A stretch of DNA of 64,000 nucleotides from Centropus unirufus (Eukaryota; Chordata; Aves; Cuculiformes; Centropidae), in the NCBI GenBank assembly GCA_013397695.1, contig VYZI01000018.1:4631523-4695522 (forward strand), written 5' to 3'. Below the pieces are notes generated by a model. The model saw only the letters and a program-made list of their open reading frames with translations, made no database searches and was not told the DNA's origin. This document shows, piece after piece, positions 62,832-64,000 of the stretch; positions within the stretch are counted from its first letter, which is position 1, and every line of letters starts with the position of its first letter. The position numbers and the translations under genes were made by a program.

Positions 62832-64000
62832 CTGTAAAACAAAGAAAATAATTTTTAAACATTTGATCTTTTTTACCAGACATACTGATTAGAGTCTCTA
62901 GTTATGAAAATGATGCTTCTCAAATGAAAAGGAAACACTATACAAAAAGTGCATAACCCCCGAACATACAAACCAACAAATACATTTACTGGCTTTCAAA
63001 AATGACTTGGCAATTGTAGTGAATGGAACAAGTACGGGGCAAGTAATTTCCCACTACTCTATACATTCATCTGAATCCTGATCAGCAGTGACTTGCTCCT
63101 AGGTACCTGGTGATACTACAAAATTATTTTTTGTCCAAATGTAAAATCAAGTTAAGCTACTGATAAGAGGGCTGGAGCACCTCTGATATGAGAGCAGGCT
63201 GAGAGAGCTGGGGTTGTACCTCAAGGAAAGCTGGGGAGAGACTTTTTACAAAAGGCATTTAGTGATAGCATGAAGGGGAAATGCTTTAAATTGGAAGAGG
63301 GAAAATTTAGAATAGACAATAGGAATAAATGCTTCACGATGAAGGTGGGCCCCCTCCCTAGGAGAGCCCTTGAGCCCTGGTCTACAAGTGCCTTGAGCAG
63401 CCTGGTCTGGTGAGAGGTGCCCCCTGCCCATGGCAGGGGGTTGGAGGTCCCTTCCAACCCAAACCATTCTACAATTACTGATTGCTGATAGCTACAACTG
63501 AGTGTGGTATATGCAAGTAAAAATGTATCCTACCATCTCTCTCTACCATCATTCTACCAATGATAAAAACATCTGAGGTAAGTCACATCCACATAAATCT
63601 TGGAAAAGTTAAGTTCCCAAAGAAACCACCACGAGAAGGACATTTTGCATTCTTCAGTTCCTATCTCTTCACTTCCTGATACAAATCCAGCCATGCAAGA
63701 CTTGCTGCAAGCCACTCCTCAGTGAGTACCCATGTACTGGACCTCAACATGAATACAAGAGGGCAAAAGACACACTGCCATTTTAGAACTTCCCTTCTTT
63801 GAAAAGGCCTTTTATTTGTTTACAATTTTTCATAAAATTTAAAAGATATTATCTCCTAAATATAGGCTGCAGGGAAAGGTGTTGAAATCTCTTTTGGGAA
63901 GAGGCAAAATAGGACTTCCTAAAATTGGAACAGGAAAAAGGTGAACATGATCCCTTTCTGGAATTAAATTATGGTAGGAGTCCTTTATCTCTTTTCATTC
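62832..64000. other. UBR3 intron to right edge
   Basis: Contains one CR1 fragment (63168-63475). No further UBR3 exon recognised up to base 64000. Confidence 0.75.
63168..63475 (+). mobile_element. CR1 LINE 3' end with internal deletions, plus orientation
   Basis: CR1 landmarks appear in order but with gaps. AGAGGGCTGGAGCACCTCTG and GAGAGAGCTGGGGTTG are followed directly by AAAGCTGGGGAGAGACTTTT, then TTAAATTGGAAGAGGG, CTTGAGCAGCCTGGTCTGG, and GGTCCCTTCCAACCCAAACC before ATTCTACAATTACTG. It lacks the middle coding blocks present in the intronic MYO3B copies. Confidence 0.9.

Overview
The window looks like a piece of a bird nuclear genome. The evidence is several 5'-truncated CR1 LINE copies with avian-type 3' ends, one avian-type endogenous retrovirus LTR, AT-rich introns with GT-AG splice sites, and two vertebrate genes split into many short exons. 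There are no bacterial-style long ORFs, operons, rRNA, tRNA or CRISPR arrays. Almost every open frame longer than 60 codons is chance, CR1 or LTR sequence. The real coding exons were found by protein recognition plus splice sites.

Both genes lie on the minus strand and read right to left. On the right (about 51.78-62.83 kb and beyond the right edge) are the last seven coding exons of UBR3, an E3 ubiquitin ligase of the N-degron/UBR family. They cover the final ~331 residues, including the cysteine-rich C-terminal region, the stop codon and a ~2.3 kb 3' UTR with a candidate poly(A) signal at 51799-51804. On the left (0.82-21.55 kb and beyond the left edge) are the first six recognisable coding exons of MYO3B, a class III myosin with an N-terminal STE20-like kinase. 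They encode about residues 1-250: glycine-rich loop, catalytic lysine, HRD and DFG motifs, activation segment, and the helix F region. The rest of the kinase and the whole myosin motor are outside the window. The UBR3-MYO3B tandem order matches the mammalian arrangement.

The ~30 kb between the MYO3B coding start exon and the UBR3 3' end must contain the MYO3B promoter and 5' UTR exon(s), which I cannot place securely. Candidates are a CpG-rich block at 45.29-45.62 kb with a minus-strand splice donor, and an exon-like stretch ending at 29284. The same interval holds a sense-oriented ERV 3' LTR (31649-32096) with polypurine tract, TATA-like box and poly(A) signal. It also holds two CR1 copies and a striking pair of 221-bp inverted repeats (35743-35963 and 40283-40503, 218/221 identical) 4.3 kb apart.

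I did not find a convincing new biological system. The items most worth checking are the inverted-repeat pair, the LTR with a strong splice donor 60 bp downstream, the apparently intron-split MYO3B start codon, a perfect triple 30-bp repeat close to a UBR3 splice acceptor, and two similar CR1 copies in opposite orientation inside MYO3B introns.
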